DNA of 11,977 nucleotides from Taibaiella sp. (GTDB taxonomy: Bacteria; Bacteroidota; Bacteroidia; Chitinophagales; Chitinophagaceae): NCBI GenBank assembly GCA_019454705.1, contig JACFNS010000017.1:1-11977 (forward strand), in the 5' to 3' direction. Positions 1-6,331 of the stretch are shown here, piece after piece. The notes below the pieces were generated by a model. That model worked only from the letters and a program-made list of their open reading frames with translations. It was not told the DNA's origin and did no database searches. Positions within the stretch are counted from its first letter, which is position 1. Each line of letters begins with the position of its first letter. Both the position numbers and the translations under genes were made by a program.

Positions 1-21
1 TTGACTTTTAACTTTTGACTT
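1..21. repeat. Heptanucleotide repeat tract at left edge
   Basis: The first 21 bases are three 7-nt units: TTGACTT, TTAACTT, TTGACTT. The tract may extend to the left of the window. It ends five bases before the nuoG start codon. The same 7-nt periodicity with the same core (NNTTTTG, or CAAAANN on the other strand) brackets the four-helix-bundle gene at 3971-3996 and 4384-4409. This tract may therefore be the right end of another such cassette between nuoF and nuoG, or a solo copy. Only the repeat itself is seen; the cassette idea is inference. Confidence 0.6.
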
Positions 22-26
22 ATACT

Positions 27-1127
27 ATGTCTGATAAGATTAAAGTAACAATAGATAACATTACCATCGAGGTAGACCCGGGGACATCCATCCTCGAGGC
101 TGCGCGCATGATAGGTGGTGACGTAACGCCCCCGGCCATGTGTTACTATAGCAAGCTGGAGGGTAGTGGTGGTAAGTGCCGTACCTGCCTGGTAGAGGTG
201 AGTAAGGGCAGCGAAAAAGACCCGCGCCCCATGCCCAAACTGGTGGCTAGTTGCCGGACAGGTGTGATGGACGGCATGGAAGTGAAGAACATTACTTCCC
301 CCCGTGTGATAGAAGCGCGTAAAGGTGTAGTGGAGATGTTGCTTATCAACCACCCGTTGGACTGCCCTGTATGCGACCAGGCCGGTGAATGCCACCTGCA
401 GGACCTGAGCTATGAGCACGGAACTGAAGGAACCCGTTACGAGTTTGACCGTCGTACGTTTGAGAAAGAAGATATAGGCGAATACATATCGCTGCACATG
501 ACGCGTTGCATACTCTGCTACCGTTGCGTGTACGTGGCCGACCAGCTTACCGAAAATCGTGAACATGGCATATTGGAACGTGGCGACCATGCTGAAATCA
601 GTACCTTACTCGGCAAAAACCTGAACAACGAGTTTATAGGCAACGTAATTGATGTATGTCCGGTAGGTGCATTGACCGATAAAACTTTCCGTTTCAAAAA
701 CAGGGTATGGTTTACCAAACCTGTAGATGCACACAGGGATTGTAACAACCCCAAGTGCTGCGGAAAAGCACGCCTGTGGATGCGTGGCGAAGAAGTTTAT
801 CGTGTGACAGCGCGTAAAGACAAATGGGGTGAAGTAGAAGGATGGATTTGTAATGATTGCCGTTTTCACAAAAAGAGTGCCAGCGACTGGGTGGTAGAAG
901 GCCCTACAAAGGTGGACCGCCACAGTGTAATATCGCAAGGCCATTATGTAAATACGTTACAGCAGCCTAAGATAATAGACAAGGTGATAGGTAAAGAGCC
1001 GAAGCTGCTACTGGATATACATGATGTAAGTGATGTGAATAAGCCCAACGTGCATTTGTCGGAAATACCCGGCCCCGCACACTCGGACGATTTTGAGAAG
1101 AAAGACGATAAAAAATTAAACAACTAA
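27..1127 (+). CDS. nuoG: NADH-quinone oxidoreductase subunit G, short form (iron-sulfur subunit)
   Basis: This is a peripheral-arm subunit of complex I that passes electrons from the NADH-oxidising module towards quinone. The 366-residue protein shows the 2Fe-2S ligands (N1b) C39, C51, C54 and C76. It has the His-ligated 4Fe-4S cluster (N5) at H109, C113, C116 and C122, and the N4 cluster at C161, C164, C167 and C211. Further cysteines follow at C239, C244, C245, C275 and C278, but the canonical C-x2-C-x3-C pattern of the N7 cluster is not seen. The long molybdopterin-oxidoreductase-like domain of E. coli NuoG (about 900 residues) is absent, as is common in Bacteroidota. The ATG at 27 is preferred over an upstream in-frame TTG at 15, because the protein then begins MSDKIKVTID, directly at the ferredoxin fold, and the TTG lies inside a repeat. 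nuoH follows after 16 bp. Confidence 0.93.
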   Translation: MSDKIKVTIDNITIEVDPGTSILEAARMIGGDVTPPAMCYYSKLEGSGGKCRTCLVEVSKGSEKDPRPMPKLVASCRTGVMDGMEVKNITSPRVIEARKGVVEMLLINHPLDCPVCDQAGECHLQDLSYEHGTEGTRYEFDRRTFEKEDIGEYISLHMTRCILCYRCVYVADQLTENREHGILERGDHAEISTLLGKNLNNEFIGNVIDVCPVGALTDKTFRFKNRVWFTKPVDAHRDCNNPKCCGKARLWMRGEEVYRVTARKDKWGEVEGWICNDCRFHKKSASDWVVEGPTKVDRHSVISQGHYVNTLQQPKIIDKVIGKEPKLLLDIHDVSDVNKPNVHLSEIPGPAHSDDFEKKDDKKLNN

Positions 1128-1143
1128 TTACTTTTGCGCCACT

Positions 1144-2214
1144 ATGCTGTTATTGCAGATTGACATAGCATTTATCATAGAAAAACTCATACTGGCTACA
1201 GTTATCCTGCTGGGCTCTTTGGGCATTGCCATGTACGCTACCTGGGGCGAACGCAAGGTAGCCGCCATTATGCAGGACCGCATAGGCCCCAACCGTGCAG
1301 GCCCATTAGGGCTGTTGCAACCACTGGCCGATGGTGTTAAGCTGTTTTTCAAAGAAGAAATAATACCGGACAGTTCTACGCGCGCCCTTTTTATACTTGG
1401 TCCGTCACTGGCTATGCTGACAGCAACCATGACCAGTGCGGTAATACCATGGGGCCCTGATTATGTTACGGAAAGCGGCAGGGTAATAGCCCTGCAAGTT
1501 GCGGATATTAATATAGGTATCCTGTTCGTGTTTGGCGTAGTGAGCCTGGGTGTGTATGGTGTGATGCTGGGTGGCTGGGCATCCAACAACAAATTCTCTC
1601 TCTTAAGTAGTATCCGTGCAGCGGCTCAGGCTGTGTCTTACGAGCTGGCGCTGGGTATTAGCCTGGTGGCATTGTTGATGATGACCGGCTCGCTGAGCAT
1701 GAGGGAAATTGTAGAACAACAACATGGTTTCTGGGCTGATGGATATTTTACCTGGAACTTCTTCAAACAGCCTTTGGGCTTCCTGGTATTCCTGGTATGC
1801 ACATTTGCTGAGCTGAACCGCGCGCCTTTCGACATGGCTGAGTGCGAAAGCGAATTGAACATGGGTTACCACCAGGAGTATTCATCTATGAAGCTGGGCT
1901 TTTACCTCTTTGCTGAATACATCAATATGTTTATCAGCTCTACGGTAATCGCTACACTCTTCTTCGGCGGGTACAATTTCCCCTTCATGGATGAAGTGCT
2001 TGCATCTGTTGGGCCATTATTATTTACTATCATTTGTGTGCTGGTACTGCTTACCAAGGCTATCGGCATGATATTGTTTTTCATGTTTGTCCGTTGGACG
2101 TTGCCACGTTTCAGGTACGACCAACTGATGAAGCTGGGCTGGAAGACGCTGATACCATTGGCATTGTTCAATATGCTGGTAACAGGGTTGGTGATATTGT
2201 ATGCGTTAAACTGA
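1144..2214 (+). CDS. nuoH: NADH-quinone oxidoreductase subunit H
   Basis: This is the membrane subunit of complex I that forms much of the quinone-binding chamber and joins the peripheral arm to the proton-pumping arm. The 356-residue multi-helix protein carries the family signatures: the GERK block with DRIGPNRAGP at about residues 35-54, then LQPLADGVKLFFKEE at 58-72. The acidic loop NRAPFDMAECESEL is at 225-238, followed by GYHQEYSSMKLG at 241-252. That loop reads MAECE where LPEAE is more usual, but the glutamates E233, E235 and E237 are kept. The gene starts 16 bp after nuoG and ends 7 bp before nuoI, consistent with co-transcription. Confidence 0.95.
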   Translation: MLLLQIDIAFIIEKLILATVILLGSLGIAMYATWGERKVAAIMQDRIGPNRAGPLGLLQPLADGVKLFFKEEIIPDSSTRALFILGPSLAMLTATMTSAVIPWGPDYVTESGRVIALQVADINIGILFVFGVVSLGVYGVMLGGWASNNKFSLLSSIRAAAQAVSYELALGISLVALLMMTGSLSMREIVEQQHGFWADGYFTWNFFKQPLGFLVFLVCTFAELNRAPFDMAECESELNMGYHQEYSSMKLGFYLFAEYINMFISSTVIATLFFGGYNFPFMDEVLASVGPLLFTIICVLVLLTKAIGMILFFMFVRWTLPRFRYDQLMKLGWKTLIPLALFNMLVTGLVILYALN

Positions 2215-2221
2215 GAATGAA

Positions 2222-2731
2222 ATGGAGAAACTAACTAACAGGTCAGTAGCGGTAGATCGTAGCCCGATGACGTTCAGCGAGAAGATATATCTTCCCGCTA
2301 TCTTCAAGGGATTGACGATTACTGTCGGTCATATATTTAAGAAAAAGGTTACAGTAAAATACCCTGAGCAGAAAAGGCCTTTCAGCCCTGTGTTCCGTGG
2401 GCTGCATGTGCTGAACCGCGATGAGGAAGGCCGTGAGCGTTGCACCGCTTGCGGATTATGCGCGCTGGCTTGTCCTGCAGAAGCTATAACGATGGAAGCT
2501 GCTGAGCGCAAGCCCGAAGAAAAGAACCTGTATCGTGAAGAGAAGTATGCCGCTAAGTATGAAATCAACATGTTACGTTGCATCTTCTGCGGATATTGTG
2601 AAGAGGCTTGCCCTAAAGACGCTATATACCTGAGCGAAACGTTGATGCCTACGCATTACAGCCGTAAGACGATGGTATATAAGAAAGAAGATTTATTGAT
2701 TCCTCACCCCCAAAAGCAAGCAGGCCAATAA
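2222..2731 (+). CDS. nuoI: NADH-quinone oxidoreductase subunit I (two 4Fe-4S clusters)
   Basis: This is a ferredoxin-like complex I subunit holding clusters N6a and N6b, which relay electrons to N2 next to the quinone site. The 169-residue protein has two C-x2-C-x2-C-x3-C motifs: C74/C77/C80/C84 (CTACGLCALACP) and C120/C123/C126/C130 (CIFCGYCEEACP). The N-terminal segment with GLTITVGHIFKKKVTVKYPE (about 30-49) matches the part that lies along the membrane surface in the family. The gene begins 7 bp after nuoH and ends 4 bp before nuoJ, so translational coupling is plausible. No strong Shine-Dalgarno is seen, as expected for this phylum. Confidence 0.95.
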   Translation: MEKLTNRSVAVDRSPMTFSEKIYLPAIFKGLTITVGHIFKKKVTVKYPEQKRPFSPVFRGLHVLNRDEEGRERCTACGLCALACPAEAITMEAAERKPEEKNLYREEKYAAKYEINMLRCIFCGYCEEACPKDAIYLSETLMPTHYSRKTMVYKKEDLLIPHPQKQAGQ

Positions 2732-2735
2732 CGAA

Positions 2736-3260
2736 ATGAACGCATACGAACTCATATTCTGGTTGCTTACGGTTATGGCTATCAGCTGTGCGCTGGGTGT
2801 TATCCTCAGCCGCAACCCTGTAAGCAGTGTATTATTCCTGATTGCTACTTTCTTCGCTGTGTCAGGTCATTATATATTAATGAACGCACAGTTCCTGGCG
2901 ATTGTAAATATCATAGTGTACGCAGGGGCAATCATGGTACTGTTCCTGTTCGTCATCATGTTGATGAACCTGAACGCTGATACCGAACCTCAGAAGAACC
3001 GGCTGGTGCAGTTGGCGGGTGTAGTATCGGGGGGAATATTGTTCCTGGTGATACTGGCAGCGCTCAAGTCATCTACTAATAATATGCTGGAGCAAACAGC
3101 AACAGATATAGGATTGATAAAGAACCTGGGCAAGACGCTGTTCACGCAGTTTGTGCTGCCTTTCGAAATAGCGAGTGTCCTTTTCCTGAGTGCGATGATT
3201 GGTGCGGTAGTGTTAGGGAAAAAAGGAGAGGAAGAACCCCAAACCCCTAAAGGGGCTTAA
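2736..3260 (+). CDS. nuoJ: NADH-quinone oxidoreductase subunit J, with repeat-encoded C-terminus
   Basis: This is a small membrane subunit (174 residues, about five helices) near the quinone and E-channel region of complex I. The conserved third-helix block VYAGAIMVLFLFVIML is at about 61-76, including the conserved Y62. The last helix ends near VVLGKKG. The final seven residues, PQTPKGA (168-174), are encoded inside the 23-bp repeat at 3236-3258, and the stop codon TAA (3258-3260) begins on the repeat's last base. The original C-terminus has therefore probably been replaced by repeat sequence. This follows a charged, presumably exposed tail, so function is probably kept. Cassette insertion separates the gene from nuoK by about 400 bp instead of a few bases. 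Confidence 0.94.
   Translation: MNAYELIFWLLTVMAISCALGVILSRNPVSSVLFLIATFFAVSGHYILMNAQFLAIVNIIVYAGAIMVLFLFVIMLMNLNADTEPQKNRLVQLAGVVSGGILFLVILAALKSSTNNMLEQTATDIGLIKNLGKTLFTQFVLPFEIASVLFLSAMIGAVVLGKKGEEEPQTPKGA
3236..3258 (+). repeat. Left 23-bp inverted repeat of DUF559 cassette
   Basis: This repeat is the exact reverse complement of 3636-3658. It starts ACCCCAAACCCC and continues TAAAGGGGCTT; CCCCTAAAGGGG inside it forms a small stem-loop. It overlaps the last codons and the first base of the stop codon of nuoJ. The DUF559 start codon follows six bases later. Confidence 0.9.
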
Positions 3261-3264
3261 GGGT

Positions 3265-3630
3265 ATGAAGAAGGAAATGTTTTACGGAGCAGGTCCTTTG
3301 ATATTTGAGAAAGCTAAAGCGTTAAGAAGTGAGTTAACGCATGCTGAATTAGTTCTTTGGGGTTATTTAAAAACTAGTCCGGCTGGATTCAAGTTCAGAA
3401 GACAGCATCCCGCCGGAATATATATTGTTGATTTCTATTGTCATGAATTGAAATTGGTAATTGAGGTAGATGGAGGAATTCATGAAAAAATGGAGATAAA
3501 GCAACATGATGAGAACAGGGAGAGAGATTTGACAGATTGGGGGCTAAGAGTGGTAAGGTTTAAGAACGAAGAAGTAGAAAAGCAATTAGAAGTAGTGATT
3601 AAAACAATAGAAAAATTATTAGTTAAATAA
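3265..3630 (+). CDS. DUF559 domain protein (Vsr-like endonuclease fold)
   Basis: A 121-residue protein covering essentially one DUF559 domain, a family placed with the very-short-patch-repair (Vsr) and PD-(D/E)XK nucleases. Visible signatures are LTHAELVLW (24-32, E28), FKFRRQHP (42-49), IVDFYC (54-59, D56), IEVDGGIH (66-73, with E67, D69 and H73), DENRERDL (82-89) and LRVVRFKNEEV (94-104). These include the acidic residues expected for a metal-dependent nuclease, so activity is plausible but unproven. The ATG at 3265 is six bases after the left inverted repeat, and the stop is five bases before the right one, so gene and repeats form one compact unit. All seven arginines use AGA or AGG, which suggests a separate origin from the nuo genes. 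It lies in the sense direction in the operon and is probably co-transcribed. Its biological role is unknown. Confidence 0.85.
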   Translation: MKKEMFYGAGPLIFEKAKALRSELTHAELVLWGYLKTSPAGFKFRRQHPAGIYIVDFYCHELKLVIEVDGGIHEKMEIKQHDENRERDLTDWGLRVVRFKNEEVEKQLEVVIKTIEKLLVK

Positions 3631-3635
3631 AAGGA

Positions 3636-3658
3636 AAGCCCCTTTAGGGGTTTGGGGT
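3636..3658 (-). repeat. Right 23-bp inverted repeat of DUF559 cassette
   Basis: This is the perfect inverted copy of 3236-3258, reading AAGCCCCTTTAGGGG followed by TTTGGGGT. It lies between the DUF559 stop and the nuoK start codon at 3663, only four bases away, so it forms the nuoK translation-initiation region. It resembles the solo elements at 9537-9564 and 11819-11868 in layout: a C/G hairpin followed by a spaced G-run. Confidence 0.9.
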
Positions 3659-3662
3659 AACT

Positions 3663-3962
3663 ATGCCAATACAATATTATTTATTCTTAAGCCTGGCTTT
3701 ATTCAGCATCGGTATCATGGGTACGCTCATGCGCAGGAATGCCATTATCATATTCATGTGTATAGAGCTGATGCTGAATGCCGTGAACCTGTTGCTGGTA
3801 GCATTTTCAAAAATGTACAACGACCCTTCTGCCCAGATATTCGTGTTCTTCAGCATGGTGGTGGCAGCGGCAGAAGTAGCGGTTGGATTGGCGATAATAG
3901 TAATGATGTACCGCAAAGTACATTCGGTGGATATCAATATTTTGAACAGATTAAAACATTAA
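3663..3962 (+). CDS. nuoK: NADH-quinone oxidoreductase subunit K
   Basis: This is a three-helix membrane subunit of complex I (99 residues, the usual size) in the proton-transfer path between NuoH/J and the antiporter-like subunits. The two key buried glutamates are present: E35 in [18 protein letters not shown] and E71 in [15 protein letters not shown], matching E36 and E72 of E. coli. The C-terminus [14 protein letters not shown] looks like a normal family ending, so the downstream insertion has not altered it. The start codon lies four bases after the right repeat of the DUF559 cassette. A second cassette begins a few bases after the stop. Confidence 0.95.
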   Translation: MPIQYYLFLSLALFSIGIMGTLMRRNAIIIFMCIELMLNAVNLLLVAFSKMYNDPSAQIFVFFSMVVAAAEVAVGLAIIVMMYRKVHSVDINILNRLKH

Positions 3963-3970
3963 GAAAAGTA

Positions 3971-3996
3971 AAAATTCAAAAGTCAAAAATCAAAAA
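3971..3996 (+). repeat. Left heptamer tract of four-helix-bundle cassette
   Basis: The units AAAATTC, AAAAGTC, AAAAATC and AAAAA follow in strict 7-nt phase. The tract is the inverted counterpart of 4384-4409 with three mismatches. It lies 8 bp after the nuoK stop and directly before the GTG at 3997. Confidence 0.75.
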
Positions 3997-4377
3997 GTGG
4001 ATGATGAACAAAATATAATTGCTGAACCTGAGAAGGTATATGACATAAAGCACAGGGCTTATATCTTTTCCAGGGAGGTTGTCGGTTATGTTGGTGAAGT
4101 GAAGTTTGACAGAATATATTTTTCAATTTTTGACCAGTTAGTAAGGAGCGCTACATCAATAGGTGCAAATTTAGTAGAAGGCAGAGCAGGGACGACAAAG
4201 AAAGATTTTTTGAATTATTACGCTATCGCTTTGAAATCAGCCAATGAAACAAAATATTGGCTTTGTTTGATAAGAGATACTTTGGATATAGATAAGAATA
4301 GGATAAAAGGATTGCTGGAAGAAGCGGATGAAATTTCGAAAATAATCGCAAAAATCATCATCTCAACAAAGGGCTAA
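3997..4377 (+). CDS. Four helix bundle protein (23S rRNA intervening-sequence / S23 family)
   Basis: A 126-residue, mainly helical protein. The family signature QLVRSATSIGANLVEGR is at 47-63, followed by KKDFLNYYAIALKSANETKYW at 68-88. These are typical of the four-helix-bundle family first found in 23S rRNA intervening sequences and related in fold to the Avd protein of diversity-generating retroelements. Helices are expected at about 16-33, 38-62, 67-94 and 100-122. The only usable start in frame is GTG at 3997; the ATGs at 4001 and 4004 are in another frame that stops at once. No reverse transcriptase or template repeat is in the window, so a DGR is not indicated. Role unknown; the related Avd binds nucleic acid and reverse transcriptase. 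It lies in the sense direction and is probably transcribed with nuo. Confidence 0.82.
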   Translation: MDDEQNIIAEPEKVYDIKHRAYIFSREVVGYVGEVKFDRIYFSIFDQLVRSATSIGANLVEGRAGTTKKDFLNYYAIALKSANETKYWLCLIRDTLDIDKNRIKGLLEEADEISKIIAKIIISTKG

Positions 4378-4383
4378 ATACCT

Positions 4384-4409
4384 TTTTTGAATTTTGGTTT
4401 TTGAATTTT
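4384..4409 (-). repeat. Right heptamer tract of four-helix-bundle cassette
   Basis: The 7-nt units TTTTTTG (from 4383), AATTTTG, GTTTTTG and AATTTTG run in phase and end 11 bases before the nuoL start. The tract is the inverted, 23-of-26 match to 3971-3996. It forms most of the upstream region of nuoL. Confidence 0.75.
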
Positions 4410-4420
4410 GAATTATAAAA

Positions 4421-6304
4421 ATGACAAACTTAGTTTACTTGGTTCCCTTGTTTCCGTTGATAGGTTTTCTTATCAATGGTATCGGATGGAGGAAAATACC
4501 GAAATCTGCGGGTGGTGTTATAGGCAGCCTGGCAGTACTCGCATCATTTGCCGTATCGCTGGGTATATTCTTCGAGGTGAAGTCTTCGGGCGCGGGCACT
4601 ACCGTTCACCTGTTCGACTTCATCCAGTCCGGCTCGCTGAACATTCCGTTCGTGTTCCAGGTGGATGCACTGTCTTCTTTGTTCCTGTTAATCATTACCG
4701 GTGTTGGTTTCCTGATACACGTTTACTCTACCTCTTATATGCACGACGACGAAGGCATGGTGAAATACTTCGCCTACCTCAACCTCTTCGTGTTCTCTAT
4801 GCTGCTGCTGGTACTCGGTGGCAATTACCTTATTATGTTCATCGGTTGGGAAGGCGTGGGCCTCTGCTCTTACCTGCTCATTGGTTTCTGGTTCAAAAAA
4901 CGCGACTATACCAACGCCGCCAAGAAGGCATTTGTGATGAACCGCATTGGTGACCTCGGCTTTTTGGTGGGTATGCTGCTGGTGTTGTACAACTTTGGTA
5001 CACTGTCATACCAGGATTTCTTCGGGCAAATCAATGCAGGTACTACTGCCGTATCATCCGAAACATACAACTGGATAGCTATCTGCTTCTTCATAGGCGC
5101 TATGGGTAAGAGCGCGCAGATACCATTATACACATGGTTGCCCGACGCGATGGCCGGCCCTACCCCTGTATCGGCACTGATACACGCCGCTACGATGGTG
5201 ACTGCCGGTATTTATATGATAGCGCGCAGCAGCGTGCTGTACAACCTCGCTCCCATGGCGCAGGACCTGGTAGCGGTTATCGGTTTAGCTACAGCTATTG
5301 TTGCCGCATCCATCGCTATCAAACAATACGATATTAAAAAGGTACTCGCATACTCTACGGTTAGCCAGTTGGGCTTTATGTTTCTGGCGCTGGGTGTGGG
5401 TGCATATACAACGGCTGTGTTCCACGTTATGACGCACGCCTTCTTTAAAGCATTATTGTTCCTCGGCTCTGGCAGTGTGATACACGCTATGGGCGGCGAG
5501 CAGGACATCCGCAAGATGGGCGGGCTCAACAAGCACATGCGTATTACAGGCATTACCTTTTTGATAGGTTGCCTGGCTATTGCAGGTATTCCCGGTTTGT
5601 CGGGCTTCTTCTCCAAAGATGAAATACTGGCATCAGTGTATGCGCACAGCCCGGTAATGTATTACCTGGCACTGGGTGCGGCGCTTATGACGGCGTTCTA
5701 TATGTTCCGCCTCTACTTCCTGACATTTACAGGTACATTCCGTGGTACGCACGAGCAGGAACACCACCTGCACGAAAGCCCTGCGGCTATTACTATACCG
5801 CTGGTAGTGCTGGCGATACTGTCAGTAGTGGGTGGTTATGTTGGCCTGCCCCCTGTTATCAGCGAGCACCATACATTAAATACTTACCTCGCACCTGTTG
5901 TCAGCAACTTCAACGTGCACCACCTGGAGCATGCTACCGAGTGGATGCTGATGGGATTGTCAACCGGCCTGGTAGTGATAATGATTATTGTTGCCTATTC
6001 AGCAACAAAGAAGCCCAACTTCGTACAGAATACAGGTTTGGCAAAAGTGCTGGAGAACAAATGGTATGTGGATGAAATTTACGAAACAATCATAGTTCGC
6101 CCCATCGGCGCGCTGTCTGCACTGCTGAACAATATAATTGAAAGGCTGGGTATTGACGGAGCGGTGAATGGTGTGGGCAAATTGGTGAACTGGAGCAGTG
6201 GCAAAGTACGTTTGGTACAGAGCGGACAGGTTGGATTTTACATTTTCGCGATGGTATTGGGGATTACGGTACTCTTCGCTATCAGTTTTTTTTGGATACA
6301 ATAA
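4421..6304 (+). CDS. nuoL: NADH-quinone oxidoreductase subunit L (antiporter-like, proton pumping)
   Basis: This is the distal antiporter-like membrane subunit of complex I, 627 residues, near the usual length. Key residues for proton transfer are present: E144 in FIGWEGVGLCSYLLIGFW, K230 in MGKSAQIPLYTWLPDAM, H255 in SALIHAATMVTAG, histidines in VFHVMTHAFFKA (about 334-345), and K399 in GFFSKDEIL. The C-terminal part (about 540-627) contains KWYVDEIYETII and the helices that anchor the long lateral helix. The ATG at 4421 gives MTNLVYLVPLFPLIGFLING, a typical first helix. The gene starts immediately after the right tract of the four-helix-bundle cassette, so its initiation region is largely cassette sequence. 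nuoM follows after 27 bp. Confidence 0.96.
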   Translation: MTNLVYLVPLFPLIGFLINGIGWRKIPKSAGGVIGSLAVLASFAVSLGIFFEVKSSGAGTTVHLFDFIQSGSLNIPFVFQVDALSSLFLLIITGVGFLIHVYSTSYMHDDEGMVKYFAYLNLFVFSMLLLVLGGNYLIMFIGWEGVGLCSYLLIGFWFKKRDYTNAAKKAFVMNRIGDLGFLVGMLLVLYNFGTLSYQDFFGQINAGTTAVSSETYNWIAICFFIGAMGKSAQIPLYTWLPDAMAGPTPVSALIHAATMVTAGIYMIARSSVLYNLAPMAQDLVAVIGLATAIVAASIAIKQYDIKKVLAYSTVSQLGFMFLALGVGAYTTAVFHVMTHAFFKALLFLGSGSVIHAMGGEQDIRKMGGLNKHMRITGITFLIGCLAIAGIPGLSGFFSKDEILASVYAHSPVMYYLALGAALMTAFYMFRLYFLTFTGTFRGTHEQEHHLHESPAAITIPLVVLAILSVVGGYVGLPPVISEHHTLNTYLAPVVSNFNVHHLEHATEWMLMGLSTGLVVIMIIVAYSATKKPNFVQNTGLAKVLENKWYVDEIYETIIVRPIGALSALLNNIIERLGIDGAVNGVGKLVNWSSGKVRLVQSGQVGFYIFAMVLGITVLFAISFFWIQ

Positions 6305-6331
6305 CTATACAGCAGTACTGCGATTAGTATT

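Larger units (their letters stand above)
3236..3658 (+). mobile_element. Candidate one-gene mobile cassette (DUF559 gene between 23-bp inverted repeats)
   Basis: A 423-bp segment sits exactly between nuoJ and nuoK, which are otherwise adjacent in complex I operons. Its ends are perfect 23-bp inverted repeats (3236-3258 and 3636-3658), and its only gene is a DUF559 endonuclease-like ORF. Arginine codons in that ORF are all AGA/AGG, unlike the mostly CGN neighbours, and the DNA is visibly more AT-rich. No target-site duplication is visible next to the repeats. Each repeat end has a small hairpin core (CCCCT-AA-AGGGG) followed or preceded by a second run of four G or C. What is seen is the repeat architecture; that it is or was mobile is inference. 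Confidence 0.6.
3971..4409 (+). mobile_element. Candidate one-gene cassette (four-helix-bundle gene between inverted heptamer tracts)
   Basis: This is a 439-bp unit between nuoK and nuoL. Its left end (3971-3996) and right end (4384-4409) are inverted copies matching at 23 of 26 positions. Both are built of 7-nt units with the core CAAAANN (NNTTTTG on the other strand). It carries only the four-helix-bundle gene, whose GTG start touches the left tract. All seven of its arginine codons are AGA/AGG. The outer bases show no clear target duplication, and low-complexity flanks make the exact ends uncertain. Mobility is inferred from position and architecture. Confidence 0.5.

Noticed and set aside
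15..26. TTG start that would add four residues to NuoG
   Set aside because: It lies inside the heptamer repeat, and the ATG at 27 fits the family N-terminus.
1128..1430. Long minus-strand open frame opposite nuoH, and similar ones opposite nuoI, nuoL, nuoM and nuoN
   Set aside because: They lie wholly or almost wholly opposite strongly conserved genes, and their translations have no protein-like features of their own.
3997..4377. Diversity-generating retroelement suggested by the Avd-like fold
   Set aside because: No reverse transcriptase, no template/variable repeat pair and no variable target gene are in the window. The four-helix-bundle family also occurs widely without them.
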